Assembly: GCA_033065855.1 (NCBI GenBank)
Contig: JAVXUO010002581.1
Location: 682,001 to 746,000, forward strand
DNA length: 64,000 bases
Direction of reading: 5' to 3'
Origin: Escallonia rubra
Lineage: Eukaryota > Streptophyta > Magnoliopsida > Escalloniales > Escalloniaceae
In this document: positions 45,479-57,327 of the stretch, in pieces
How the letters are laid out: every line of letters begins with the position of its first letter
Numbering within the stretch: position 1 is the stretch's first letter
The notes under the pieces: model-generated
Seen by the model: only the letters and a program-made list of their open reading frames with translations
Told to the model about the DNA's origin: nothing
Databases searched by the model: none
Translations under genes and position numbers: made by a program

Positions 45479-46495
45479 GGGCTGTAACTTGGGGAGCCTA
45501 GACAAGCCCAAGGGTCATGCCAAACTCACTCTCAAAAGATGTCTGCTCATGCCCAACCTAGCCCATCTACGGGCCAGATAATATCTGACAAAATACACAA
45601 ATTCTAAGGGTTATGGGCTACCCATAGGTTGTCCATGGTTGCAAATTAGATTTTGTTTACTTGATTTTTAAGCATATGAAAATCATCTAAATCTATTGAT
45701 TGGTAATAATGATGATGAAAAGTATATTGAACCACCACTGGTGATCGACCCACCAACATCACTGCAACACCACTACCTCACAGACAACCCACCACCGTAG
45801 ATCTGCCTATGCGCACTCCCCCCCCCCCCCCCCCCCCCCCCCGCTCACTGACCTCCTAAAAATCCACCTCCACCTTCGATCTACTGGCCATTACAACCAA
45901 CCACCGCACAGAGAATCTAATCTAACTAGTGGCTTGATGCTGATTTTCAACTTGCTTTTGGACCGAGATAGCTCGACATGGTATTTGTGTGTGCATGTGT
46001 TATAATGTTAATTTACGGTGAAAGGAGGAAATTGGAAGGAGAGATGCAATGAAATCGGGTAAAGAGACAGCGATGTTAGAGAGAATATACATTTCGCTTT
46101 TGTAATTACGTGGGTGTGAATTAAGAATTTAAAGAGAACAACAAGTATTATTCTACTAGGTTTAAGGCTTTAGAGGGTGTAGTTACATTAAATTCATACA
46201 TGTGATGGACGGTAAACAATTTAAAAGATGAAACAAGAAAAAAAAACACATGCCTTGCACACGTACAATTTATACACATAATAATTAATATCATACAAAA
46301 ATTGGACATGCTGGTTTTTCCACGAGTTAGCTAAGCCGTCAAAAGCTTTTCTCCATGCCCAGCCCATATTATTGACATGCTCAAAATTGAGCCCACATCC
46401 ATCACAGTCTCGATAAAAGTGAGTTCAAACCCATATTTATACAGGTTGGGCCACTTTGCACAGGTTGCTCACGAGTTGTCTAGCCTAAGTTGCAT
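45479..46495. mobile_element. Probable non-autonomous element with GGGCTGTAACTTGG-type ends
   Basis: The left end GGGCTGTAACTTGG, then GAGCCTAGACAAG, is mirrored on the right by TGCAACTTAGGCTAGACAAC (minus strand). The interior has GGCCCAACC/GGTTGGGCC phrases and a poly-C run of 25 at 45818-45842. The vocabulary resembles the element at 55286-55999. No target duplication was found. Confidence 0.4.
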
Positions 46496-46986
46496 TTTCT
46501 AATGCCTAGTGTCTAATCTTAAAGCATGCTGAAGAGGAAAAATTCCCACTAGTTATAACCCTCGAAGAGGGACTTTACCAAAATTAATATTCATATTTTG
46601 ATACTTAAATAAATACACTGTGTCTATGATATTGCCAAAAATCTTATAGACCGTGTGTAGAAGAAGATAAAAGTTAAGTAGGAATTTAGCCAAGAACGGC
46701 CAGTACAAAGTTAAAAGATAGCAAACAAAAACATAACTACGAGTGTAGGCTCTAGGAATTTTTTTTTTCACACCATAATTTTATACATTATTTGTTGTGA
46801 TAAGCTAAATGTATTATCTTTAATACATTTTTCAACAACCAATAATGATGTCAATTTCCCCACACACAACCCCAAGAAAATTAAAAAGAAAAAGAAAAAA
46901 AAAAAAAGACAAAAAGAACCGCTAAGAGGCGCAATCGTGTATGTACCGTTTTGTTTTTCAAAATCCAGATAACTACTTGGTATCGC

Positions 46987-46993
46987 TATATAT
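46987..46993 (+). promoter_or_regulatory. TATA box of the plus-strand PLAC8 gene
   Basis: TATATAT, 35 bp upstream of the ATG at 47028, implying a very short 5' UTR. Confidence 0.45.
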
Positions 46994-47027
46994 CTCCCTC
47001 TGTTTCCTCTCTCTGCGGGTGCTTACC

Positions 47028-49550
47028 ATGTTTCCGTCAAGTTCGAATGGATTTCCTCTGGCGGATTCAACCACTCAGGCACCATCAGCGCCGCCGCCAC
47101 CGCCACTATCACCGCCAATGCCACTTTCCTTTGACTATGATTATCCAAACCCCATAAAACCCACTGTTGGCACTCCCGTAAATATGCCGTCCAACTCCAA
47201 CCAGAACAACCCGACGAACCCTCCTGCCGCGGCACGCAACTTGTCCTTCCGTTCTCGTTCTCCGGTCCCTTGGTCCACCGGTCTCTGCGGTTGCTCCAGT
47301 GACTTTAGCAGTTGTAAGTCCACATTTGCATGCTAGGAAGTCGCATCACATTTTTTCATACCAGAAGCAAATAAGTTCAGTGACTCAACTTGAAAACCAT
47401 GTTAAGATATCTGATATATTTTTGTCTTTGCCATATGAATGTTTAAATTTCTTACAAAAGAATAAATCAACCTGTTGGAATTTTAGTTGATGATCAACAA
47501 TGTAACCGTAGATCTCGTAGTACTAGACTTTTTTTTTTTTTTTTCGCAGGGGAGGGGAGGGGTATGCATTTGAGGGTGAGACCAATGTGCGCATTTGAGG
47601 GTGAGACCAATGTGCAGTTTGCAAAACTCCACAATTTTTTGCCGCTAAAAGATGCTTTAGCGACAGTTTCTAGCCCTTTAATAACAAAGAGGGTAGGCTT
47701 TCACCCAAACGACATTGAAAGTTTCACCCTTATGGTTCTCTTACTTAACTTCTCCACGTTATGGAAGTAATCTGTCTAAGAAATAAAACTAGAAACTACT
47801 ATGTTGAAGTAGAAACTAACGTAGTAAAAATTATCGCAAAATTATCCTTAAGAATAGTTTCGCCCCTCAAAGATATAATATTTCCGTGCTCTCAAGGTCT
47901 TGGACGGATACCATTCAGATTTTGAGAATGTCTAGTTCACTGCTGAGCGTGTGATGTGACCAGTTAGTTACGCTTACCATATTCGTTTTCTGTTTTTAGC
48001 AATGATGATGAAAAAGATTCCTTGCGTACTTTTACCATTTTCTGTTTTCGTTTTGGATAAAATTACTCAAATAGTAACAAAAAACTGAAAACACCTAAAA
48101 GGTGTTTTCAGCTTTTTTCACTCAAACTTAACCCAATATATAAAAAATAGCTAATTTTTTTTTTTTGTGAAAATGATAAAAGTATATGAAAACAGAAAAT
48201 GAAAACAGAAAACAAATATGGTAAGCGTACTGAAATTGGCTTTGGAATGGCTTTGGAATGGCTCGGCTCACGTGCCCCTGAGAGTGATTTTACTAGCATG
48301 TTACAAAACTCAACATGTATAGCGACTTATAAACCCATGTAACTTTTGTAATCTCTAGAATTGTAAGGTTTGCACAACTTTCACAACTTCAAGTAAGCAA
48401 GTTTGACGTTAAAATCATCAAGGATGAAAACCTTTGAGTTTTGGCTTTCAATTATCATTGATTTGTTCAGCAAATACAACAATCTAATAAATGCTTTTTT
48501 GAAGAAAATTTTAGCTTTTACCAAAAAAAAAAAAAAGAGTCTTGTCGGTGCTCTACACATGTTTTTTAATTTATGCAACTATGGTTGCGCTTTATAACCC
48601 CGTCAACTTTTTACCTTATATATATGGTTGCTTAACCATATAGTAGCACTTCACAGCTTGAAATCTCTAAATTATTGTCAAAGCGAAACTAATTTTCACA
48701 TGTATAGCACTCGTACTTAATGACAGTAGCTTTGTGCAGGTTGCTTAACATGCTGCTGTCCGTGTGTTGCATTTGGCCGAATAGCCGAAATTGTTGATAG
48801 AGGATCGACTTGTGAGTTGCTTTTGATGGCATTTGCTCTTTTTGACCAGTTTCTAAGAGGATATTATTAAAGTGTTGTCGCATGTTTTGGTGCGTGTGCA
48901 GCTTGTGGTGTGAGCGGAGCACTGTACATGCTAATATTGTGCGTGACGGGATGCTCTTGCCTGTACTCGTGCTTCTATCGATCCAAATTGAGGGGCCAAT
49001 ATTTCTTAGAGGAGAGTCCTTGCACAGATTGCTGCGCCCATTGCTGTTGCGAGGAATGTGCTTTATGCCAAGAGTATCGAGAACTGCAAAACCAGGGCTT
49101 TGACATGTCCATAGGTCTCTCTCTTCTTCTCTCTCCCTCTCTCTGTGCACGCATGCATGCAACAGAAGAAATTGATCCAGACAGGTGCTATAGCATAAAA
49201 TGACTCGAAACTTAAATGTGACATTAATATATAGGATGGTAAGCAATTACTATCAAGATTTTATGGGTTGGGACTGAGAGAGGGTTGTAAACTAGTTTAT
49301 TTGAAACTTCTTTATATCTTCTGGCATAATTTGAAACATCTCAACAGCTATTGCACGAAAAAACCAAGTTTCTATGCGTCTTCTTAAATACAACTCTGCA
49401 TAGTGTGACTTCTGAGTTTACCATTTTTTGCGCCAAATTAATTGTTTTTATTCAACTTTTCTTGTTTTGATAGGGTGGCATGGAAATGTAGAAAGGCAGA
49501 AACGAGCAGGCAAAATGGCTCCACCCGTGCAAGATGGCATGAAGCGCTAG
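47028..49550 (+). CDS. PLAC8 / plant cadmium-resistance-type protein, 4 exons
   Basis: Exons: 47028-47313, 48740-48811, 48902-49114, 49474-49550, all GT-AG, giving 215 residues. A long Pro/Asn/Ser-rich N-terminus (1-80) is followed by [16 protein letters not shown] (81-96), the CPC core [19 protein letters not shown], an apolar segment ([20 protein letters not shown]), [17 protein letters not shown], the second Cys block [20 protein letters not shown] and WHGNVERQK. These are the diagnostic features of PCR/CNR proteins. The second exon is 72 nt, as in the divergent gene at 42932-43954, and splice phases are identical, so the two are paralogues. Related proteins lower cellular Cd or move Zn at the plasma membrane; the substrate here is not known. 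Intron 1 (1.4 kb) contains a MITE and a CACTA-like relic near 47640. Confidence 0.9.
47969..48229. mobile_element. MITE in intron 1 of the PLAC8 gene
   Basis: The ends TACGCTTACCATATTCGTTT and TACGCTTACCATATTTGTTT (inverted) begin about 27-bp terminal inverted repeats differing at about one base. The centre has a second fold, AAAACACCT/AGGTGTTTT. It is 261 bp long with no coding content. No target duplication is clear. Confidence 0.75.
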
Positions 49551-50342
49551 AGCACAACCCGTCGGTCTCCCTCCCTAGCAAAATTTGATACGCTCCATTT
49601 GATCCATGCGGGTAATGAATTAAAACACTAGATCGCACTTCTTGTTGGTATGTATTCTTATGTACTGTGCCACCTTCAATGTATCGACTATAGGGATCTT
49701 TTCTAACGATAAATATCTAGTTTTGCACTAGTTAAAAATGTTGCAATATTTTTATTTTGTCTTAACCATGGATGTGTAGTCACAAGTTGTTAGATAAAAA
49801 GGTGCAGCTTTTCGAGAGGTTTTAAGCATCGCTCATAAACGATGACTTGCAGACATTAGAAGACTTCCCTTTACAGTATCTTCAAATGAGCTAATCTTGT
49901 CAACAGTTATATCTATTTGACAGGTTAACAACTGCCGTAGCCAGATATGATTTTAATCTTCTGTTTTGGTGCATATTTATAGGCGTCTCGATTGAAACCG
50001 TCCCCATCGCTATATTTCTATATTTGGAGATGGCGGAGTTATGGAGGTGGTGGAAAGGGGATCCAAATCCTTTGATGAAAGGGAATGACGTAAGATGGAA
50101 TTTGAAAAATAAAGATGGCTTGCCACTTGCATGTACTTGGGAAGATTTAATACTCAAACAAGATGTGAAGTTCGCTTCCTTCTGATCATCTTCACTTGAT
50201 ACGGATCTCTCTATCTACATATTCTTCTCAAAGTAGAGAATATATATACTTCGGCTATGGGAATCCCTTGCTTGCTTTTTAAAGATTTTTTGGACAAGTT
50301 TTATGGAACACAAATCAGCATGTGAAATATTCGGGATTTAAA
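49551..50342. other. 3' flank of the PLAC8 gene, nothing else recognised
   Basis: Presumed 3' UTR followed by AT-rich intergenic DNA. No coding or element signal was seen. Confidence 0.4.
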
Positions 50343-51235
50343 AGCTTGTTTGCGAGTTTTGGGAGGAGAGAAGAGAAGAGAAGAGAAAATAAGAGAATGA
50401 AATATAGTTTTCCTTCATCTTGTTTGTGAGTTTAAAAGAGAAAAGAAATTATCATTAATTTATCTTCTTTGTGAGTACAAAAGAAAAGAAAAGAAAAGAA
50501 AAGATATAACATTATGTTTATACCCTTATACAACAATGTGCTAATTCAAACAAAAACTTTAAGTATGATCCTAATTAAGAACATAATTCAGACGAGAAAA
50601 AAATCGGTCATCAAGGACATTACAAAAAGTTTATACCATAATAATGTGATAAGTCTCATATCACCGGTTAATGCCACAATAAAAAAACATACAAAATAGC
50701 TATGAGTTGACTACAAACATCCGACCATCAAAATCTAATTAATGTCAAACCAAAAGTACAACAGTCAGTATTAAGTCAACTCTAACACCCAAATATCCTA
50801 TTAGCGACAATTTGAACCTCTCGTCATTTTTCTAACATGAGTTTGCACATCTCGAGTGGATAGTCAAATAAAGCCTTCAACTTTTCGAGAGATTGCAGGA
50901 GATGAAGCTAGCCACCACCTGTCACTTCTTCTTTGTCTGTAATAAATAGTATGATAGATTTTCTTAAGAAACACTAGGACCTAAAAGTCATTAAAAGTTC
51001 AGTTATCATAATCTCAAGGGTAATATGGGCATTATTAATATATTACTTATGAGAATTTCATTTTATTTCCGTTTCTTCCCAATTTTGGGAGGAAAGAATT
51101 AGAGACAAAAGAGGTTTAAACTTTTCTCTCTTTTCTCTCCCTAAAAAAACTCACAAACTAGCTAGAGAAAAGGGAAGAAAAGAGCCAATTTCCTATCTTT
51201 TCCTTTCTCCCCTAAAAAAAACTCACAAACAAGCT
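50343..51235. mobile_element. Non-autonomous element with AGCTTGTTTG ends
   Basis: The left end AGCTTGTTTGCGAGTTTT and the right end (inverted) AGCTTGTTTGTGAGTTTTTT are followed by AGAGAAGAGAAAA-type purine tracts. Secondary subterminal copies of TTGTGAGT with purine tracts lie at about 50427 and 50468, and inverted ones near 51120-51175. It is 893 bp with no protein. The superfamily is uncertain (hAT-like layout). Confidence 0.6.
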
Positions 51236-51729
51236 ATTAAGTTTTTGGTCTCCTTATTCCTTGGTTGGAGCTATGTCCATTTTGTTGGGGAGGTTTTCAT
51301 TGAAGGAACTTTCGTACTTCCAACTGTGGATAAATTTTTGCTGCTAGTCTAATTGTAGGAGGATAGCTACAACCCTTCGTACAAAACATAATGACATTTC
51401 TGCTAACTTTGGGGACAATTCTTAACAGTATTTTTTTAACATCATTATATAAAAACGAGTAAAAATATTGAATGACTATAAATAGTCACTATACAGGGGG
51501 TTGCAGTTATTTTCTAACAACGTGAATAGCTGCCGAAAACTTTCCTTCTACTGTGGTCTCAAGGAAGAGAAATCTTTGGCTCACTACTAGTAATTTGTAT
51601 TTATAGATCTTTTGATTGATATGGATAGAACTTAAGAAGGTAAATTAATTAACCCAACTCGCTACCACTCGCTACCACAGATAAGAAGTTCTCCAACCAT
51701 AAATTTACCCCCTCCCACTCGCTACCCTC
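51236..51729. other. Intergenic DNA, nothing recognised
   Basis: AT-rich and non-coding. A doubled phrase CTCGCTACCA occurs near 51660-51677. Confidence 0.35.
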
Positions 51730-52242
51730 ATGTCTGAAAGGTTCTTTCAGATCTGTCGAGATCACCGGACCTCCGATCCGATTGGTTTGGGTTGAAATCT
51801 ACGACGACGGTCCGATATGGCGGGGTTGTGGCTTGCAGAAGGTGGATCTAGTACGTAGAGGATGATGATGCCGCCTCCCTTCGAGTTGCGGATCAAGTTG
51901 ATCCGGCCTTGGGAACTCGCTTCATCTCCTTTGGATCCGACGATAACCGCGGCAGTATTCTAAACTGCCACTTTATGCGGCCCCTGGGATTGATGTCTCG
52001 TTGCATCTCCTCCACCCTGTTACCATTTGATCTGAATTTTGTAAATCCAACGATGGTAATACTTATCGTTTCTACTTTCTGTCAAGGCCATGTTGGCCGG
52101 TTTAAATTCTAGGGTCAAGCTTCTGCTTGTGCCCTTTTAGTTGTACTTTTGATACTTGTTTTCAGAGCCAAACGGTTGTTTGTGCTCTCTTAGGTTGTAC
52201 ATTTGGTGTTTTGTTAATGAAATTTCCGTTTGACCAAAAAAA
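51730..52242 (+). mobile_element. Possible 3' end of a retroposon (truncated LINE)
   Basis: The segment is more GC-rich than its neighbours and ends with TGTTAATGAAATTTCC followed by GACC and an A-run, a configuration typical of plant L1 3' tails. No reverse transcriptase remains and no target duplication was identified. Confidence 0.3.
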
Positions 52243-52254
52243 AAATTCTTCAGT

Positions 52255-52430
52255 TTTTTTACACTAGAAAAAACATATTCTGACTTAATTTCGGTTTAAA
52301 ATGTGAATTTCTAACGTATAAACTACGTCATGTATTAAAAAGCGTCAATAGTGATTTGTTAGCGAAAAGAAATATAACCAAATATACAAGTAATAGCAAC
52401 GAGTAAAAGCCATTAAAACGTAGGATCCCT
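52255..52430. mobile_element. Possible CACTA-element end
   Basis: CACTAGAAAAAACATATTC at 52261 resembles a CACTA terminus. It is followed by TTAGCGAAAAG and AGCAACGAGTAAAAGCC, like CACTA subterminal repeats. The partner end was not found. Confidence 0.3.
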
Positions 52431-53644
52431 ATCCTATCATCTGTGACATTATTGGAATGCGCATAAGGTTATTTCAAGCACTCCAAAGTAAACATCTGTT
52501 GACATGTATAGCATGCTGAGATAAAGTGGCTTTCAGTGCGCCAACTGAAACCATTGACCAAGAGAAAGAACTTTAGAGGTATAATTCCTTTGGGCTCTGA
52601 AAGATGTGTTCCACTGGCAGGCATGTTCCATGGATGTCCTGATACTAGGGAAGGGTCCGCTGGCTCAAAAAGCTACAACATGACTTGCCCCGTCCAAGTC
52701 CACACAAAACTCCCTTAGTGTATGAAAAATCTAACCTCACACATCAAGTAGTTGCTTTGAGAAGATGTTATTGGGGGGCAACCTGAAATTCGGTCGGCAT
52801 TTTGTTGACTCCATCCATTACATACTTAATAATTTCCCAACATTCACACACTGGTCCACCAACTCAAGTCATCATGCACCACTTTCTAGTACCCACTGAA
52901 GACTTCTGGTAGATACTTTCTCGCAAGCGCAAGTAGAAGGCACAAAGTACATCATTATGTATAGGTTAATAGATTTGGACAAAAACCTTTTTTTTTTTTT
53001 TTTTTAATTCAGCGATAAGGTACCGTCACAACCCAGTTTGTGTGTCTTACTTGTATTCAAGAGTCCTTCACACCCAAATAAGAGTCCTTTAATTCTAGCT
53101 AACTCATGTAAATCGTAAACAAAATTTGAATTGTAATCAAAAGTAGCATATAAAATCTATCAAGTAAAAAGCAAACAGCAATGACCAACTGAGGTGAAGT
53201 TGAGAACTTGCCAAAATAAAAAGGGTATTCAATCGAGTGTGAGTTTCTTCAGTGATTAGCATGGGGACCAGGTCTTTACAACTTAATTAACATGTTTAAG
53301 TCATGTTTGCAGCCAATTAAGACGGTCCAAATCAAAACAAGTAAAAGTTTGTTTAGAGTTTACACATATCTTGGGTCATATTTGACCACCACAACCCACC
53401 TAGCTAGCGGAGTCCAAGATATAATGCGATGCCACCATAAAGGTGATTAATTTATTCTAAATTGGGGACCAAAGTTACAAGCCCTACCAAGCCGCCCCCA
53501 TGTTGGACTTTTACCTATTGACACGGGAAACATCCCATCCTTCCCCAACTCTAATCTACTTTTTATCTTTTCAGTCCAATATATTGTAGTCCCATGAACA
53601 GGCATTAATCCAATTGTCCATTTTTAGTCTCACACAGACATCTT
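52431..53644. other. Upstream region of the carboxylesterase gene
   Basis: No gene is supported. There is a T-tract at 52990-53008. The 200 bp before the ATG hold pyrimidine-rich sequence suitable for a promoter and leader, but no clear TATA box. Confidence 0.4.
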
Positions 53645-54673
53645 ATGAGAAAAAGAAGAATGGCTGCCATAACCAGAGATTCAACTACGAGCCTTGAAAT
53701 CAACAGAGACCCTCAACAACATGGGGTTATTATTGAGGAAGTCGATCGCCTCATTAGGGTTTACAAAGACGGGCACGTCGAAAGACCTGAAATGGTGCCA
53801 TGTGTCTCAACTGCATTGGCGCCCGAGCTCGGTGTGACATCTTGGGACGTAGTCCTTGATACGTCCACAAACATTTGGGTACGTTTCTATTTGCCAAATT
53901 GCCAGGGGAAGCTCCCTTTGCTTGTCTACTTCCATGGTGGTGGATTTTGCGTCGGCTCTGCCGCTTGGAGTTGCTACCATGACTTCCTCTCGCAACTATC
54001 CGCCAAAGCAGGTTGCATAATCATGTCGGTGAATTACCGTCTAGCACCAGAAAATCCGCTTCCGGCTGCCTATGATGATGGTTTCAAAGCCCTAACGTGG
54101 GTGAAACAAAAAGCCCTTAGTGGGGATAATGAACCTTGGTCAAGGCAATGCAATTTCTCTAGTATTTTTCTAGTTGGTGATAGTGCTGGTGCCAATATAG
54201 CCCACAACGTGGCCTTAACATTTTCTAACAGCGCAAAACTTAGGCTTCTAGGCCTAAAGGGAACAATACTAATCCAACCATTTTTTGGTGGAGAGGTAAG
54301 AACTAATTCAGAGAAACTCATGGTTCAACCGCCACGGTCGGTGCTTAGCTTGGCCTCTTCGGATACGTATTGGCGATTATCGCTGCCATCAGGGACGAAT
54401 CGTGATCATCCATGGTGCAATCCGGTGACAAAAGGATTAACAAATTTGGATGGCTTGAGGGAGTTGCCTGTTATGGTATGTGTGTCTGAGTTGGATATTT
54501 TGAAAGACAGGAACTTGGAGTTTTGTTGGGCTTTAGCTAGAGAAGGCAAGAAAGTGGAGCATGTAGTGTATAAAGGTGTTGGGCATGCATTTCAGGTCCT
54601 CGACAAGTCTCAGATCTCGAGGACTCGGATTTGTGAAATGACTTCTCATATCAAGGCATTCATCAGCAGATGA
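53645..54673 (+). CDS. Class-I plant carboxylesterase (CXE17-like alpha/beta hydrolase), intronless
   Basis: A single 342-residue frame. The oxyanion-hole motif HGGG is at 97-100 within YFHGGGFCVGSAAWSCYHDF. The nucleophile Ser180 is in GDSAG (178-182). The likely acid is Asp284 (SELDILKDR) and the histidine is His314 (GVGHAF). Together they give a complete Ser-Asp-His triad of the HSL-related plant CXE family. The N-terminal EEVDRLIRVYKDGHVERP is typical of this family. Presence of the His and of HGGG rather than HGGS argues for an active esterase and against a GID1 gibberellin receptor. CXEs hydrolyse short-chain esters and some hormone or xenobiotic esters, mostly in the cytosol; the substrate is unknown. 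Closest by memory is Arabidopsis CXE17. The ATG at 53660 (MAAITRD) has a better start context, so the protein may be 337 residues. Confidence 0.92.
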   Translation: MRKRRMAAITRDSTTSLEINRDPQQHGVIIEEVDRLIRVYKDGHVERPEMVPCVSTALAPELGVTSWDVVLDTSTNIWVRFYLPNCQGKLPLLVYFHGGGFCVGSAAWSCYHDFLSQLSAKAGCIIMSVNYRLAPENPLPAAYDDGFKALTWVKQKALSGDNEPWSRQCNFSSIFLVGDSAGANIAHNVALTFSNSAKLRLLGLKGTILIQPFFGGEVRTNSEKLMVQPPRSVLSLASSDTYWRLSLPSGTNRDHPWCNPVTKGLTNLDGLRELPVMVCVSELDILKDRNLEFCWALAREGKKVEHVVYKGVGHAFQVLDKSQISRTRICEMTSHIKAFISR

Positions 54674-55285
54674 CCAAGCGCTCTGTCTCTCTCTCTCCCT
54701 CCCAAAAACTTCATCAGTAGATTACCAAGCTCGCTCGCTCGCCCATAAACTTCATCAACTTTCTCATAGTTCATTGTCACATATACTTGTCATGGTTTTG
54801 TATAAAATACATGCTAACCCTATATGAGTTACAGATGTACAGTACTTTCACATATTATGACTTTAAATCAAACATATTTGGCGTACGAAATTAGCTTTGT
54901 AAAACCTTCCACCTTTAGAAATACCTTTGCGAGGAAAACGCATGTATATGTTTCAAGACTTATATGATTATATTCTCCCTTTCTCCTGCTATTGTGAACA
55001 GCAAGCACGTTAAGATTTTATGAATAGAAATGCTATACAGACGGAAAGCTTTTGAATTTTTATTTTTATTTTGCTAAGATCTCAAAAAATTTGAAGACAT
55101 ACAACTGAAAATTTCAATAATCTCCCCATAAAAGAAGATGAAACAAAAAAAAGAACAATGGTGAGGATCAAGGCTAGATTCGCACGTCTATTTGCATTTT
55201 AATTGTGCTAACTTTCTCTTGCATCTTTCATGAAATATTGGAAGGAATTTTACATTTCTTCTCCGGATTAAGATATATATATCGT
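54674..55285. other. 3' flank of the carboxylesterase gene
   Basis: A CT-repeat and a small doubled phrase (TTCATCAGTAGATTACCAAG after TTCATCAGCAGATGACCAAG, 54660-54730) directly follow the stop codon. The rest is AT-rich with no feature. Confidence 0.4.
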
Positions 55286-55999
55286 GGGTGCAACTTGGGT
55301 CCCGACCCAAGTAAATCTATGTGTTTTTAAACCCAAACCTACATTAAAACCGAAAAGAGAGCGTTGCTTGGGCAAGGCTAAGGGGGGTTGATCGGACTAA
55401 GTTGGGGTTGAATAAGTTCATGGAAAAAAAAAAGGAATGATTTTTTTTATGGTCGAGGATGGTTGACATCGATGGTACCGAAGCTGGTGGTGGCTGTTGG
55501 CAGCTGCCGATGGTGGAAAGGTCTCCTGGAGGTGGAGGCGGCACTCGGCAGCTGTTGGCTGCTGCCAGCGCGAAGCGGCTGCTGACGGTCGAGGCGGTGC
55601 CCGGCTGTGGTAAATGAGGGTGGAGGTGGTAGCCAGCTGGTAAAGGAGATAATCGCCACTGGAGACGGCGACCGGAGGTAAAGACGGCTGCTGGCAAATG
55701 TCAGTGTAAACGGCATATGTAAGCAGTGCTGCCGTAGGCAGTGGTTGCCATCGGTGATGGTCGCCGGTGGTTGCAGTAGATGGCAGTGCTATGGTAGGTG
55801 TGGTGGCCGGTGGCGGCTCTTCTTTATGCAATTTACCAACAAAATGTGTACTTTTACACAAATGGGCTTTAAAACCCAACCCATTATAACCCAATTAATA
55901 CTAAACATCCTAACCACTTTGTAACTAAGCGAGTCACGCTGGGTAAAAGCCAGAACTTGGGTTGGCTAAACCCAAAACAACCCAATTTAACTTGCAGCC
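55286..55999. mobile_element. Probable non-autonomous DNA element with GGGTGCAACTTGG ends
   Basis: The left end GGGTGCAACTTGGGTC is mirrored by GGCTGCAAGTTAAATTGGGT at the right. Both are followed by CCCAA/TTGGG-rich subterminal DNA. The interior (55480-55810) is GC-rich with GGTGG/GCTGC phrases and only compositional open frames. No target duplication was recognised. Confidence 0.5.
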
Positions 56000-57327
56000 T
56001 TGAGTTGATACATCCCACATTGACAAAGAGGGTATTTAGAATTGCTCCTAAAGGGGTCAAGTTTGTTCAAGAGTGGTTCTTGTGGTGTTTGGGAAATAAA
56101 CCAGTCCCCAAAGTGCGATTTATCGTTTTAAACACTTAAAAAATATATATATATTTGACCAACCAAAGTACTAGATTACTCTCACATTTTTACAAAATTG
56201 AGATAGAATGGCCTTTTTGAGATTATTAGTAATAAACCTTTTTTCTGGTCTTGTTAAAAAGAAAGAATTGACCAGGTGGTGGTGAAAGATAATGATACAA
56301 GATCTGTACGATTATTAAAATTCTTGGAGCCTAGCTATTCAAACACCATTTTTTTGCTCTTTGCATATTGTTTAAAACTTAATTGCTACTTAGTTTAAGT
56401 TTTGTCACTAATCTTATATGTTGTAAATATTTAAAGGAATATAATTATCAAAAGGATAAAAAAAAATAACTATAATATAGCTTAGTGAGAAACTTCCATG
56501 TTCTTTGATGTCTTCTCGGCAATTTTTCCACATTAAAATTGTTTCCTGTTCTTTTTACCGAAATACCTTCCACAACTTTCAATTAGTGTTTCTGTAACTT
56601 CTACCCGACAATAACTGATTACGCCAAAAACTCATTGATTTTTTTTAAAAGAAAAGTTTATGTTTAAATCTAAAGGAAAGTTTCTGATATTCAATCTCAA
56701 ATAAGCTCTAAAACTAAGAGGTAGATTTATTTTTCATCCCAGTCCACTTATCATTTTCATGAGCATGCCAAAAGGAGAGAACAGCCATCTAGTAGAGGTG
56801 ATGTTCCAAAACGTCCTGAATCACATCCCCTAATGCACTAAAAAATGCACGGGACTAGGCTAACTAATTTGATCCGAGCTACGGCACTCCTTTTCACAAT
56901 GAACCGAGTATAGGAGCACAACAGAAAGCATTGCAATTGAGAGAGGACACCTCCTCATACAGGAGAGAGAGAGAGGCAGAGAGCAGATGAAAAACATCCC
57001 ACCAGCATCGAAGTCCTGCGGCGACCTCGGTCTCTAGCCATTGAGATGTTCCAAACTGTAATAAGAAAGAGAAACTTCCAAAATGGGGTGGGGGTGGAAA
57101 TTAATGTGTGTGCCTGCCCGTTAAGAAAATTCTATACAAGGGAGTAATAAGACGAAGCAAATAAAAGAAATAATGAAATAGTTCATGGCAATTAGACTAT
57201 ATTGGGTGGTTCACGATCAATAGTCCCGATCACTCTGGACACTTAGATATATTGTAAAATAATTATTTGCCTCTCTCAGTCCCTCCTTCTATCAACCGTT
57301 CTAAATGGTCGAGACAAATGATCCTCA
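56000..57327. other. Intergenic DNA, nothing recognised
   Basis: AT-rich sequence with short GA tracts near 56940-56990. No gene, RNA or terminal repeat is supported. Confidence 0.4.

Noticed and set aside
45818-45842. Run of 25 C as a possible functional site
   Set aside because: Homopolymers of this kind (also at 9181-9199, about 25043-25060 and 27287-27302) are slippage tracts; length may also be an assembly artefact.
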